Part shown: one piece after another, positions 24,606-32,709 of the stretch | Numbering within the stretch: the stretch's first letter is position 1 | Layout: every line of letters begins with the position of its first letter | Assembly (NCBI RefSeq): GCF_000430505.1 | Contig: NZ_KE387154.1 | Span: 58,530 to 122,529, forward strand | Length of the DNA stretch: 64,000 nt | DNA from: Eisenibacter elegans DSM 3317 | GTDB taxonomy: Bacteria > Bacteroidota > Bacteroidia > Cytophagales > Microscillaceae | Direction: 5' to 3' | Made by a program: the position numbers and the translations under genes | The notes under the pieces: generated by a model | The model's database searches: none | The model's input: only the letters and a program-made list of their open reading frames with translations | What the model was told of the DNA's origin: nothing

Positions 24606-25985
24606 ATGCAGTATTACAACTCCATTGTAGACACTATCGGCAATACGCCGCTTGTCAAACTTAACAAAGTAACCGAAGGCATCCGTGGTACGGTGCTCGT
24701 AAAGGTGGAATACTTTAACCCCGGCAACTCGGTCAAAGACCGCATCGCTATCAAAATGATTGAAGATGCCGAAAAAGCGGGTATTCTCAAGCCCGGCGGC
24801 ACTATCATTGAAGGTACTTCGGGCAACACAGGGATGGGCTTGGCCTTGGCCGCCGTATCGAAGGGTTACAAGTGTATCTTTACGATGGCCGACAAGCAGT
24901 CGCAGGAGAAAATCGATATCCTCCGTGCAGTAGGCGCAGAGGTGTATGTATGCCCTACCAATGTAGCGCCCGAAGATCCCCGGTCTTACTACTCCGTAGC
25001 GCGCAAGCTCAATGAAGAAATTCCGAACTCGTTTTACCCCAACCAATACGACAACCTCTCTAACCGCGCCGCCCACTACGAAAGCACAGGCCCTGAAATT
25101 TGGGAACAAACCGACGGCAAAATTACCCACTTTGCTGCCGGAGTAGGCACTGGAGGCACGATTTCGGGCACCTCCAAGTACCTCAAGGAGCGCAACCCCA
25201 AAATGGTAACCGTCGGGATTGATACCTATGGCTCGGTGTTCAAAAAGTATAAAGAGACCGGTATTTTTGACGAAAACGAGATTTACCCCTACCTCACCGA
25301 GGGTATCGGGGAAGATATTCTGCCCAAGAATGTGGACTTTGAAATGGTAGACCAATTTATCAAGGTAACGGATAAGGACGCTGCCATTATGACCCGCCGC
25401 CTAGCCCGCGAAGAGGGCTTGTTTGTGGGATGGTCTTGTGGCTCGGCAGCCTTTGGCGCACTCGAATATGCCCGCGAACACTTGAAAGAAGATGATGTGA
25501 TGGTGATTATCTTGCCCGACCACGGCACGCGCTACCTCAAAAAAATCTATAACGATACCTGGATGCGCGACCACGGCTTTCTCGAAGCCCGTGATTTTGC
25601 AACAGCGCAGGACATCATCCGCCGCAAAAAATCGCAGGGCAGCCGTCTGATTACGGTAAAGCCCGAAGCATCGGTGGGCGAGGTCATCAAGCTCATCCAC
25701 GACGAGGGCATTTCCCAAGCACCTATTATGGATAGCCAAGGACATATCGTAGGAAGCTTGACGGACTCTAAGGTCTTGCGACGCATCATAGAAAACCCTG
25801 AGCTGCGCCAAGTAACCATCCAAGAGATTATGGATCCGCCGTTTACCTTTGTGGCGCTCAACAACACGATTGACGTGCTGTCGTCGCTGATTAACAAAGA
25901 CAACAAGGCGCTGCTAGTAAGGGACGAAAACAACCAAGTACACATCATCACGCAGGCAGACATCCTGATGACGATGGCGGCTTAG
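24606..25985 (+). CDS. Cystathionine beta-synthase-like PLP enzyme with CBS-domain pair
   Basis: A 459-residue protein. Residues ~1-320 are the fold-type II PLP domain of the cysteine synthase/cystathionine beta-synthase family: 'IGNTPLVKLNKV', the PLP lysine in 'NPGNSVKDRIA', 'GTSGNTGMGLA', 'GVGTGGTISGTSKYLKE' and 'GWSCGSAAFGAL'. Residues ~340-459 are two CBS motifs ('LITVKPEASVGEVIKLIHDEGISQAPIMD' and 'FTFVALNNTIDVLSSLINKDNKALLV'). This is the CBS (trans-sulfuration) architecture: serine plus homocysteine to cystathionine. Cysteine synthase activity cannot be excluded. The tandem CBS domains suggest regulation by an adenosyl ligand such as SAM. There is no N-terminal heme-binding extension. 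Confidence 0.92.
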   Translation: MQYYNSIVDTIGNTPLVKLNKVTEGIRGTVLVKVEYFNPGNSVKDRIAIKMIEDAEKAGILKPGGTIIEGTSGNTGMGLALAAVSKGYKCIFTMADKQSQEKIDILRAVGAEVYVCPTNVAPEDPRSYYSVARKLNEEIPNSFYPNQYDNLSNRAAHYESTGPEIWEQTDGKITHFAAGVGTGGTISGTSKYLKERNPKMVTVGIDTYGSVFKKYKETGIFDENEIYPYLTEGIGEDILPKNVDFEMVDQFIKVTDKDAAIMTRRLAREEGLFVGWSCGSAAFGALEYAREHLKEDDVMVIILPDHGTRYLKKIYNDTWMRDHGFLEARDFATAQDIIRRKKSQGSRLITVKPEASVGEVIKLIHDEGISQAPIMDSQGHIVGSLTDSKVLRRIIENPELRQVTIQEIMDPPFTFVALNNTIDVLSSLINKDNKALLVRDENNQVHIITQADILMTMAA

Positions 25986-26009
25986 TCCTCTGTGCGGGTG
26001 TACGCTATG

Positions 26010-26136
26010 CAGGCGCTGGCCCACGAGCAGTACCCCACAGCACGAAGTGCGAGGAGTACAGCCTCATCCAAGCACGAGCGTGCGAAGGATGCTAGCGCAA
26101 GCGATGCCCGGCTCGAAGGGCAAGCCCCAAAAATAA
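26010..26136 (+). repeat. Intergenic structured repeat, copy C
   Basis: Blocks CACGAGCAGTACCCCACAGC, GAGGAGTACAGCC and CTCGAAGGGCAAGCCCCAAAAA match copy A in order and orientation. The central hairpin is longer here (GCAC-GAA-GTGC). A further hairpin GCACGAGCGTGC and 'GATGCTAGCGCAAGCGATGC' lie between the blocks. It starts ~25 nt after the stop of the cystathionine beta-synthase-like gene. Confidence 0.68.
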
Positions 26137-26199
26137 CAAGACCACCGTCTGACGGTGTGTGATTCTGGAAACACCTCCACCCCAAACCCTTTTCTGATT

Positions 26200-27573
26200 A
26201 TGGAACAACAAACTGCTTATTTAGAAGCGCATAAAGACCGATTTTTGGCTGAGCTTTTCGACCTGCTGCGCATTCCTTCGGTGAGCGCCAAGAGTGAGCA
26301 CGCCCCTGATGTACACCGTACGGCGGAGTTTATTCGGGCGAAATTGGCCGAGGCCGGTGCCGACAATGCGGAGCTTTGCCCTACGGCGGGTTACCCGATT
26401 GTGTATGCCGAAAAAATCATTGACCCCAAGCTGCCTACGGTCTTGGTATATGGCCACTACGATGTGCAGCCACCTGAGCCGCTGGAACTGTGGCATACGC
26501 CTCCTTTTGAGCCTACGGTGCGCGATGGTAAAATCTATGCCCGTGGTGCTTGCGACGACAAAGGGCAGATGTATATGCACCTGAAAGCCTTTGAGCTGAT
26601 GATGCAGACCAATACCCTGCCTTGTAATGTGAAGTTTATGATTGAGGGTGAAGAGGAGATTGGCTCCAACAACCTCGAAATTTTTGTCAAAAACAACCAA
26701 GCCAAGTTGGCTGCTGATGTCATCCTGATTTCGGATACGGGGATGATTGCCAACGATGTGCCCTCTATCGACATCGGGCTGCGCGGGATGAGCTACCTAG
26801 AGGTAGAAGTAACAGGCCCCAACCGCGACCTGCACTCCGGCGCTTATGGTGGGGCGGTGGCCAATCCTATCAACATCTTGTGTGAGATGATTGCTTCGCT
26901 CAAGGATGCCAACAACCGTATCACGATTCCCGGTTTTTATGATGATGTGGTGGAGGTGAGCGCCGAGGAGCGTGCTCTGATGGCGCAAACACCCTTCGAC
27001 GAAGAAGCCTACAAAGCCGACCTCAACATCGGAGCCGTACACGGCGAAGCAGGCTATACCACTCTGGAGCGCACCGGTATCCGTCCTACGCTCGACGTAA
27101 ACGGCATCTGGGGAGGCTATATCGGGGAGGGTGCCAAAACGGTATTGCCCTCAAAAGCCTATGCCAAAATCAGTATGCGCCTTGTGCCCAATCAGCAGTC
27201 TGACAAAATCACGGCGCTGTTTCAACAGCATTTTACATCCATAGCGCCCCCTTCGGTAAAAGTAGAAGTACGGCCACACCACGGCGGCGAGCCGGCCATC
27301 ACGCCTACAGATACCATTGCTTTCCAAGCCGCCAGCCGTGCGATGGAAGATACCTTCGGCAAGAAGCCCATCCCTACCCGTGGGGGCGGCAGCATTCCGA
27401 TAGTGGCCTTGTTTGAGAAAGAACTGGGCTTGAAAACCGTACTCTTTGGCTTTGGCCTCGACTCCGATGCCATCCACTCGCCCAACGAACACTACGGCCT
27501 ATTCAACTATTATAAGGGTATCGAAACCATTCCGTTGTTCTTCAAACACTTTGCGGAACTTTCGGCCAAGTAA
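26200..27573 (+). CDS. M20-family dipeptidase (zinc metallopeptidase)
   Basis: A 457-residue cytoplasmic di-zinc peptidase of the M20 family (CNDP-like branch). The metal ligands are visible in order: H86/D88 in 'LVYGHYDVQPPEPLELW', the bridging Asp in 'ARGACDDKGQMY' (~119-120), the catalytic Glu pair in 'MIEGEEEIGSNN' (~150-153), an Asp in 'LISDTGMI', and the last His in 'DAIHSPNEHYGL'. The lid domain includes 'GPNRDLHSGAYGGAVANP'. The length fits the dipeptidase group. The ATG at 26200 is preferred to an in-frame extension from 26155. There is no signal peptide, so it probably degrades intracellular dipeptides. Confidence 0.92.
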   Translation: MEQQTAYLEAHKDRFLAELFDLLRIPSVSAKSEHAPDVHRTAEFIRAKLAEAGADNAELCPTAGYPIVYAEKIIDPKLPTVLVYGHYDVQPPEPLELWHTPPFEPTVRDGKIYARGACDDKGQMYMHLKAFELMMQTNTLPCNVKFMIEGEEEIGSNNLEIFVKNNQAKLAADVILISDTGMIANDVPSIDIGLRGMSYLEVEVTGPNRDLHSGAYGGAVANPINILCEMIASLKDANNRITIPGFYDDVVEVSAEERALMAQTPFDEEAYKADLNIGAVHGEAGYTTLERTGIRPTLDVNGIWGGYIGEGAKTVLPSKAYAKISMRLVPNQQSDKITALFQQHFTSIAPPSVKVEVRPHHGGEPAITPTDTIAFQAASRAMEDTFGKKPIPTRGGGSIPIVALFEKELGLKTVLFGFGLDSDAIHSPNEHYGLFNYYKGIETIPLFFKHFAELSAK

Positions 27574-27659
27574 TTTGTTTTGTTGAAGCTTGGGCTTGTG
27601 TCAATCTTTGTGCGCAAGCCCCTGCTTTTAGCCCTTACCCATCTTCCCCATTTGTTGTT

Positions 27660-28019
27660 ATGCATCCACTCATCGAAGAGTTTAATGACTACCGTCAGCG
27701 TATGAATGATAAGATTCTGTCTGCTGACAACAAAGTGCTCAAGCGCTTCTTCAACCTTGATACCAATACTTATGCTCCGGGCGCACTGGATGTGTTGACC
27801 AAGGAGGCCATTGGCTTGGCTTGCTCCATGGTACTGCGCTGTGATGACTGCATCCGCTATCATTTGGGCAAATGCCACGAAGCCGGTATGAATACCGAAC
27901 AAGTCTTTGAGGTTTTTGCTATTGCCAATATCATCGGCGGCTCTATTGTGATTCCACACCTACGCCGTGCGGTAGAATATTGGGAAGCCCTACAATCTCC
28001 TAACCCTACCACAGTATGA
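27660..28019 (+). CDS. Carboxymuconolactone decarboxylase/AhpD-family protein
   Basis: A 119-residue all-helical protein of the CMD/AhpD superfamily. The signature helix is 'LGLACSMVLRCDDCIRYHLGKCHEAG'-like: a CxxC pair (C60-DD-C63, approx.) with a His four residues on, as in AhpD peroxidase reductases. A helix 'VFEVFAIANIIGGSIVIPHLRRA' follows. It is probably a small thiol-dependent peroxidase or disulfide relay protein acting in the cytoplasm. Its stop codon overlaps the start of the next gene (ATGA), so the two are coupled. Confidence 0.88.
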   Translation: MHPLIEEFNDYRQRMNDKILSADNKVLKRFFNLDTNTYAPGALDVLTKEAIGLACSMVLRCDDCIRYHLGKCHEAGMNTEQVFEVFAIANIIGGSIVIPHLRRAVEYWEALQSPNPTTV

Positions 28020-28387
28020 GTAGTGAGGCCGCTTTTAGAGTACGATGGACGCGCTTCCTCAATGCCCTAGAGCGACTGATAGGCAAGCGCCCCAAAGATG
28101 TCAACAGTATCCTGTTTTTGATAGGGATACAGGAGTTGGGCAAAGGGGCCTTGCACTTTAGCAAAGAAGAGAAGCAAGACCTGATTCATATGGGGCTTTG
28201 TAAGGTGATGAGCAAGGCCGGATATTATCGTTTTAGCCATATTGACGATGAGGGCTGGCATCATTGGGAGGTGGCCAAGCCAATTCCCCCTCAAGGACTG
28301 ATAGAACAAGAAAAGCTTATCAAAACCCATCTGATGTCCTATTTTGTCGATGAAGGGGTGTTGCCCGAAAATTTTGACGCGGCCTAG
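28016..28387 (+). CDS. Conserved hypothetical protein, coupled to the AhpD-like gene
   Basis: A 123-residue soluble protein with no recognised domain. Features are a basic N-terminus ('RVRWTRFLNALERLIGKRP'), a helical centre ('LFLIGIQELGKGALHFSKEEKQDLIHMGLCKVM') and 'AGYYRFSHIDDEGWHHWEVAKPIPPQG', followed by a charged helix. It looks like a conserved Bacteroidota protein of unknown function. The 4-nt overlap with the AhpD-like gene and the short gap (56 nt) to the cytochrome oxidase subunit III gene suggest one transcript. No catalytic motif is visible. Confidence 0.78.
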   Translation: MSSEAAFRVRWTRFLNALERLIGKRPKDVNSILFLIGIQELGKGALHFSKEEKQDLIHMGLCKVMSKAGYYRFSHIDDEGWHHWEVAKPIPPQGLIEQEKLIKTHLMSYFVDEGVLPENFDAA

Positions 28388-28443
28388 TGTTTGTAGTCCT
28401 TTGGGGCGAACAATCTTATCGAACGTATTGTTAGAGCTGTGTT

Positions 28444-29091
28444 ATGCAAGAAGAAGAAAATCAATACCCCAAATTCTCTGACTTAGAGCCTCAAGAGCGA
28501 CCCGAAAAGGGGCTTTTCAGGCGGCGCGAGCCTTTACAGTTTTTGCTTTGGCTGGCGATTTTCAGTATGAGCCTCGGTTTTTTTTCGCTAACAGCCACAT
28601 ATGTATACAAGCGCATACAAGGTGTGTGGACACGTTTTGACCTACCACCGGCTTTCTGGCTCAGTACAGCAGTCATTATGGCCAGCAGTTATACCTTGTA
28701 TCTGGCCAATGTGGCTTTTCAGGAGGAACAATTCAAGCGTTTTCGCTCTTATATTTTGTTTACCTTGAGCTTAGGCATCGGCTTTATGGTATTGCAGGCC
28801 GAAGGTTGGCGCGAGCTGATAGTGCAGGGTGTATGGCTCAAGGGTGCGGTCTCGGGGTCTTTTGTGTATGTGCTCTCAGGCCTACATATGGCTCACTTGG
28901 CCGGCGGAGTGATTTTCCTGATGGTAATCCTTATCGAGGCCGTCCGGCATACTTCTTATGTCGACTCGTTTGTCTATAGTGTGAACCCTCCCAATCAATT
29001 ACGGCTCAAACTTTTGACCATTTACTGGCATTTTGTCGATGTACTTTGGCTATATTTGTTTGTGTTCTTGCTTCTGAATCATTGGCTGTAA
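28444..29091 (+). CDS. Cytochrome c oxidase subunit III
   Basis: A 215-residue inner-membrane protein of the heme-copper oxidase subunit III family, with five predicted TM helices, the bacterial short form. Diagnostic phrases are 'FLWLAIFSMSLGFFSLTATYVYKR'-like TM1, 'SGLHMAHLAGGVIFLMVILIEAV' (subunit III HxxH region) and the C-terminal 'YWHFVDVLWLYLFVFLLLNHWL'. The cytoplasmic N-terminus is charged. Subunit III supports the catalytic core (I/II), but no subunits I, II or IV are encoded nearby, so this copy is outside a cox operon. It is 4 nt from the HNH gene downstream. Confidence 0.92.
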   Translation: MQEEENQYPKFSDLEPQERPEKGLFRRREPLQFLLWLAIFSMSLGFFSLTATYVYKRIQGVWTRFDLPPAFWLSTAVIMASSYTLYLANVAFQEEQFKRFRSYILFTLSLGIGFMVLQAEGWRELIVQGVWLKGAVSGSFVYVLSGLHMAHLAGGVIFLMVILIEAVRHTSYVDSFVYSVNPPNQLRLKLLTIYWHFVDVLWLYLFVFLLLNHWL

Positions 29092-29095
29092 ATAG

Positions 29096-29386
29096 ATGGG
29101 TGTTATGGATAATGTTGCTTCATGTTGTGAGCTTTGCGGACGCGAAGCTCCGCTGACTTTTCACCACCTTATCCCCAAAGCGCTTCACAAAAAAGCATTT
29201 TACCAAAAACGCTATACCAAGGAGGAAATGCAAACAACAGGCCTGATGATTTGCCAGCAGTGCCACAGTACTATCCACCGATTTTTTGATTTGAAGGACT
29301 TGGGTAAGTTTTATCACAGCAAAGCCCTACTCCTAACCGATGAGCGCTTTGCCAGTTATATTGCTTGGGCAAAGAAGCAGCATTGA
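29096..29386 (+). CDS. Small HNH-endonuclease-like protein
   Basis: A 96-residue protein with the HNH/beta-beta-alpha-metal layout: a structural zinc pair C11-x2-C14 ('CCELCGREAP'), the core 'TFHHLIPKALHKK' with His23-His24, and 'LMICQQCHSTIHRFF' with the second Cys pair C53/C56 and a further His. It lacks any extra DNA-recognition domain. Such stand-alone proteins are common in bacterial chromosomes, and their nuclease activity and role are mostly unknown. It starts 4 nt after the cytochrome oxidase subunit III gene and is probably co-transcribed, which is an odd partnership. Confidence 0.82.
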   Translation: MGVMDNVASCCELCGREAPLTFHHLIPKALHKKAFYQKRYTKEEMQTTGLMICQQCHSTIHRFFDLKDLGKFYHSKALLLTDERFASYIAWAKKQH

Positions 29387-29411
29387 TTCAAATTTATCAT
29401 ACGTATATCCC

Positions 29412-29424
29412 CCTGATTATCAGG
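29412..29424. promoter_or_regulatory. Perfect 13-bp palindrome upstream of the TonB receptor promoter
   Basis: CCTGAT-T-ATCAGG is a perfect palindrome 48 nt before the proposed -33 element of the receptor gene. It could be an operator; no T-tract makes it a terminator for the HNH gene. Confidence 0.3.
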
Positions 29425-29463
29425 TCTATTTCATCAATATAGCAATTTTTGCAGCTTAAAATA

Positions 29464-29504
29464 TGCAACATTATTGCAGATAATTTGGTTTGTATGTAGC
29501 TTTG
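29464..29504 (+). promoter_or_regulatory. Promoter of the TonB receptor overlapped by a TGCAA-N5-TTGCA operator
   Basis: -33 TTG (29474-29476), 20 nt, then a perfect -7 element TAGCTTTG (29497-29504). The 15-bp inverted repeat TGCAA-CATTA-TTGCA (29464-29478) covers the -33 box, and TTTGCAAA (29501-29508) overlaps the -7 box. A repressor binding here would block transcription. The shape is compatible with a Fur/Zur-family site (inference). Confidence 0.58.
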
Positions 29505-29541
29505 CAAACTGAAACACTATTGCAAAAATAAGCAACCTTGC

Positions 29542-31917
29542 ATGCGGTATTCCCTTAGGCTTGTATTTCTGGTGGCGATGCTTTTGTCTCCCCCCTTTGG
29601 CGCTCTGGCACAGATGGACTGCCAATGTGTGTTGGAGGGGTATATTCGTGATGCCGAAGACCACCAACCATTGGTAGGGGCAGTACTTCAGTTGATGGAG
29701 ATTGACAAAGGCACTGTGAGTGATGCGCAGGGTTACTATCGCTTTGCGGGTATCTGCCAAGGTACTTATACCCTGACCATTCGGTACATAGGCTACAGTA
29801 CACAAAACCAACAACTCACGCTCAAAGCAGGGCAAACACACAGCTTGGCTCCAATATTCCTTATTGCTGCACACACCCACTTAGCCGAGGTAGCCATTTC
29901 TGATAATAAATACGAAACTTCTGCCGTACACCACGAGCAAGCCTTAGAAGCCAAGATGCTCGACCGGCATACGGGCAAGCCTTTGGCTTCGGCCTTACGA
30001 GAGCTGACAGGCGTAAACACCCTGCAAACAGGCCCTACGATAGCCAAGCCGGTGATCCACGGGCTGCATAGCAACCGGGTGCTAGTGATGAACAACGGCA
30101 TTCGGCAAGAAGGCCAACAATGGGGAACAGAACACGCTCCCGACATAGATCCGTTTGTGGCTTCGCGTATTGCGGTAGTCAAAGGAGCGGAAGCTGTGCG
30201 TTATGGCGCAGATGCGGTAGGTGGTGTAGTACTGTTGCGCCCGCCACACCTCGGGCAGTCGGAACATATCCACGGCCATCTCTATACTGTAGGGATGACC
30301 AACGGACGGGGAGGCAGTGGCTCGGCTATGCTCGAAGGACGTATCGGCAAAATACAAGGCAGTGGCTGGCGAGTACAAGGTACTTACAAAAAACTAGGCG
30401 ACGCGCAAGCCGCCAACTATCTCCTCAACAATACTGGTGTAGAAGAACTGAACTTTTCGGCAGCCTTGGGTATCCACAAAGCCCGCTGGGGAGTAGAGTT
30501 GTATGCCAGTCGTTTTGATACCCGCCTAGGTATCTTATCTGCCGCACACATCGGCAATGTGGTAGATATGCAGGCGGCCATAGAACGAGCGGTTCCCCAA
30601 AGGCTCCAACCTTTTAGCTATACCATAAGCAATCCCTTCCAACAAGTACAACATCAGCTCTACAAACTCGAAACTTACTACAATTTGCCACAACTGGGCA
30701 AACTGGAGCTGGTGTATGGCTATCAGAAAAATCTACGGGAAGAGTATGACATCAGGCGTGGAGGGCGCTCCGAACGCCCAGCCATTGCGATGGACTTAGG
30801 CACCCACAGCCTAGACCTCAGCCTGCAACACTTGCCTTGGCTCAACAAAAAACTGGAGGGAAGTATCGGTATATCGGGCTGGTTTCAGGATAATTTTAAT
30901 GATATACAACTCACTGGCAGCAACCGCCTTATCCCTGACTATACGGCTTGGAATCTGGGAGTATATTGGATAGAACGTATTGGCAATGAGCACGTTCAGT
31001 TTGAATGGGGCGCACGCTACGACTACCGGAGGATGGAGGTGTTTGTGTTTGAAGATCGTAACACCCTGCGCCGTGACTACCCTACCTTTGGCAATGTATC
31101 GGCCAGTGTGGGGCTTTGGAAAAGCCTGCCCAATGATTGGTATAGCAAAATACACCTCGGGTTGGCTTGGCGACCACCCAATATCAATGAGCTGTATAGC
31201 GAAGGACTACACCACGGCGCAGCAGCCATAGAGCTAGGCGACCAAAACTTGAACCCCGAACAAGCCTACAAACTCATCGCTACGCTAGGTAAGCAACACC
31301 AGCGCTGGACGCTAGAGCTAAGCCCTTTTTATCAGCATATCCAAAACTACATTTACCTCCTGCCTACAGGTACACAGACAACCATCAGGGGCGCGTTTCC
31401 GGTTTTTAGTTATCGCCAAAATGATGTTCACTTTTATGGCCTTGACCTTGATGCACAGTATCGGCTGACCCAACGATGGTCTGTAATCGGCAAGGCCTCA
31501 GTGCTCGAAGCCCAAGCCCTCGACCAAAGTAACTTGATGTGGATTCCGCCCTCACGCTATCATCTGAGCTTGCAATATAACCAAAAACGCAGCTGGTGGA
31601 TAGTAGAAGACTTTTTCGCCTCTCTAGAAGGTGTCTTCGTAGACCAACAACGCAACAGTCCTCCTGTTTTGCAAGACTGGGAGCGCTTCCCCGAACAAGG
31701 CACATTTGATTTTCGGGGGGCTCCACCGGCCTACTTTCTGCTTCAGGCTCAGGTGGGTTGGGAACACCCTCTGCGCGGCGAGCAACACCGCATCGGGGTC
31801 AGCCTAGCTGTCGAAAATGCCCTTAATCAAGCTTATCGTGATTATATGAATCGCCTCCGATATTTTGCTGATGACCTCGGGCGCAATGTTATTCTGAGGT
31901 TAAAATACAGTTTCTGA
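29542..31917 (+). CDS. TonB-dependent outer-membrane receptor, candidate metal receptor
   Basis: A 791-residue receptor. A signal peptide ('LVFLVAMLLSPPFGALAQ') is followed by a carboxypeptidase-regulatory-like domain (~28-110: 'LEGYIRDAEDHQPLVGAVLQL', 'GTVSDAQGYYRFAGICQGTYTLTIRYIGY'). The plug (~125-235) contains 'KPVIHGLHSNRVLVMNNGIRQEG', 'GTEHAPDIDPFVASRIAVVKGAEAVRYGADAVGGVVL', and the barrel ends in '...NVILRLKYSF' with a terminal Phe. The plug wording is that of a Bacteroidota group resembling ZnuD/metal receptors, and the plug-proximal region is His-rich ('EHIHGHL'). It is followed 52 nt later by an acidic lipoprotein. Substrate unproven; zinc is the working guess. Confidence 0.9.
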   Translation: MRYSLRLVFLVAMLLSPPFGALAQMDCQCVLEGYIRDAEDHQPLVGAVLQLMEIDKGTVSDAQGYYRFAGICQGTYTLTIRYIGYSTQNQQLTLKAGQTHSLAPIFLIAAHTHLAEVAISDNKYETSAVHHEQALEAKMLDRHTGKPLASALRELTGVNTLQTGPTIAKPVIHGLHSNRVLVMNNGIRQEGQQWGTEHAPDIDPFVASRIAVVKGAEAVRYGADAVGGVVLLRPPHLGQSEHIHGHLYTVGMTNGRGGSGSAMLEGRIGKIQGSGWRVQGTYKKLGDAQAANYLLNNTGVEELNFSAALGIHKARWGVELYASRFDTRLGILSAAHIGNVVDMQAAIERAVPQRLQPFSYTISNPFQQVQHQLYKLETYYNLPQLGKLELVYGYQKNLREEYDIRRGGRSERPAIAMDLGTHSLDLSLQHLPWLNKKLEGSIGISGWFQDNFNDIQLTGSNRLIPDYTAWNLGVYWIERIGNEHVQFEWGARYDYRRMEVFVFEDRNTLRRDYPTFGNVSASVGLWKSLPNDWYSKIHLGLAWRPPNINELYSEGLHHGAAAIELGDQNLNPEQAYKLIATLGKQHQRWTLELSPFYQHIQNYIYLLPTGTQTTIRGAFPVFSYRQNDVHFYGLDLDAQYRLTQRWSVIGKASVLEAQALDQSNLMWIPPSRYHLSLQYNQKRSWWIVEDFFASLEGVFVDQQRNSPPVLQDWERFPEQGTFDFRGAPPAYFLLQAQVGWEHPLRGEQHRIGVSLAVENALNQAYRDYMNRLRYFADDLGRNVILRLKYSF

Positions 31918-31969
31918 CGCATAAAGACTTTTTTATAACCCAATGTTTTACTTAAAACCAATAAATCTG

Positions 31970-32551
31970 ATGAACAAGTTTTCTATCCGTGTACTACTGA
32001 TGCTTGCCTTGAGCTTTGTCGTATTGACTAGCTGTAGCCGTGACAAAGACCCTGAGCCTGCTAATGAAGAAGAACTCATCACCACGCTGGAGATGAAGTT
32101 TACTCCTCAAGGTGGTGGTCAAACAATCACTTTCCTTTGGAGAGACGGTGCGTTGCTACCCGGTCGTGGTACTAACCAAGCCCCTGCTCTGGCTCCCAAC
32201 ACTACTTATAATGTGGCTATCGAACTACTCGACGAAACACAAACTCCTCCTGAAGACATCACTGAGGAAATCGAAGAAGAGGACGACGAGCACCAGTTCT
32301 TCTTTATCATTAGCAGTGGGCTAAACCTCACACACCAATACAATGACAGAGACGGTGATGGTCGCGCTGTGGGCTTGAAGAATATCTTTACCACTGGTCC
32401 TGCCAGCACTGGAACTTTGCGTGTCATCTTGAAGCACAAACTTAACAAAGCTGCTGCCGCTAACTTGGTTACTCCCGTAACCCTAGAGCAAATCAACGGC
32501 TTTGGCGGTGATACTGATGTAGACCTTACCTTTAACGTAACTATCCAGTAA
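31970..32551 (+). CDS. Acidic lipoprotein paired with the TonB receptor
   Basis: A 193-residue lipoprotein: the signal peptide ends in the lipobox 'FVVLTSC-SRDKDPEP'. The ATG at 31970 gives this signal; the frame extends to 31943. The mature protein is strongly acidic, with 'NEEELITTLEMKFTPQGGG', 'APNTTYNVAIELLDETQTPPEDITEEIEEEDDEHQFFF' and a C-terminal 'VDLTFNVTIQ', i.e. a beta-sandwich-like fold with an Asp/Glu/His cluster suited to binding cations. Similar proteins (sometimes labelled 'type 1 periplasmic binding fold') accompany such receptors in Flavobacteriia, from memory. It is probably a surface or periplasmic substrate-binding partner, and a terminator follows. Confidence 0.82.
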   Translation: MNKFSIRVLLMLALSFVVLTSCSRDKDPEPANEEELITTLEMKFTPQGGGQTITFLWRDGALLPGRGTNQAPALAPNTTYNVAIELLDETQTPPEDITEEIEEEDDEHQFFFIISSGLNLTHQYNDRDGDGRAVGLKNIFTTGPASTGTLRVILKHKLNKAAAANLVTPVTLEQINGFGGDTDVDLTFNVTIQ

Positions 32552-32593
32552 TCAATTACTTACAAATAACAATACCTCTCGCTAAGGTACCAG

Positions 32594-32626
32594 ACCCTTC
32601 GGCCTTTTGGGCTTGAAGGGTTTTTT
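32594..32626 (+). terminator. Rho-independent terminator after the receptor-lipoprotein pair
   Basis: ACCCTTC...GAAGGGT stem with inner pairs around GGCCTTTTGGGCTT, followed by six T residues, 43 nt after the lipoprotein stop. Confidence 0.85.
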
Positions 32627-32709
32627 GTTAAACAAAACTTAAAGCCACAACTCCACACCAGCACAAAGATTGACTTATCTTTACCCTTTCATCAAATCGT
32701 TCTCTATTT

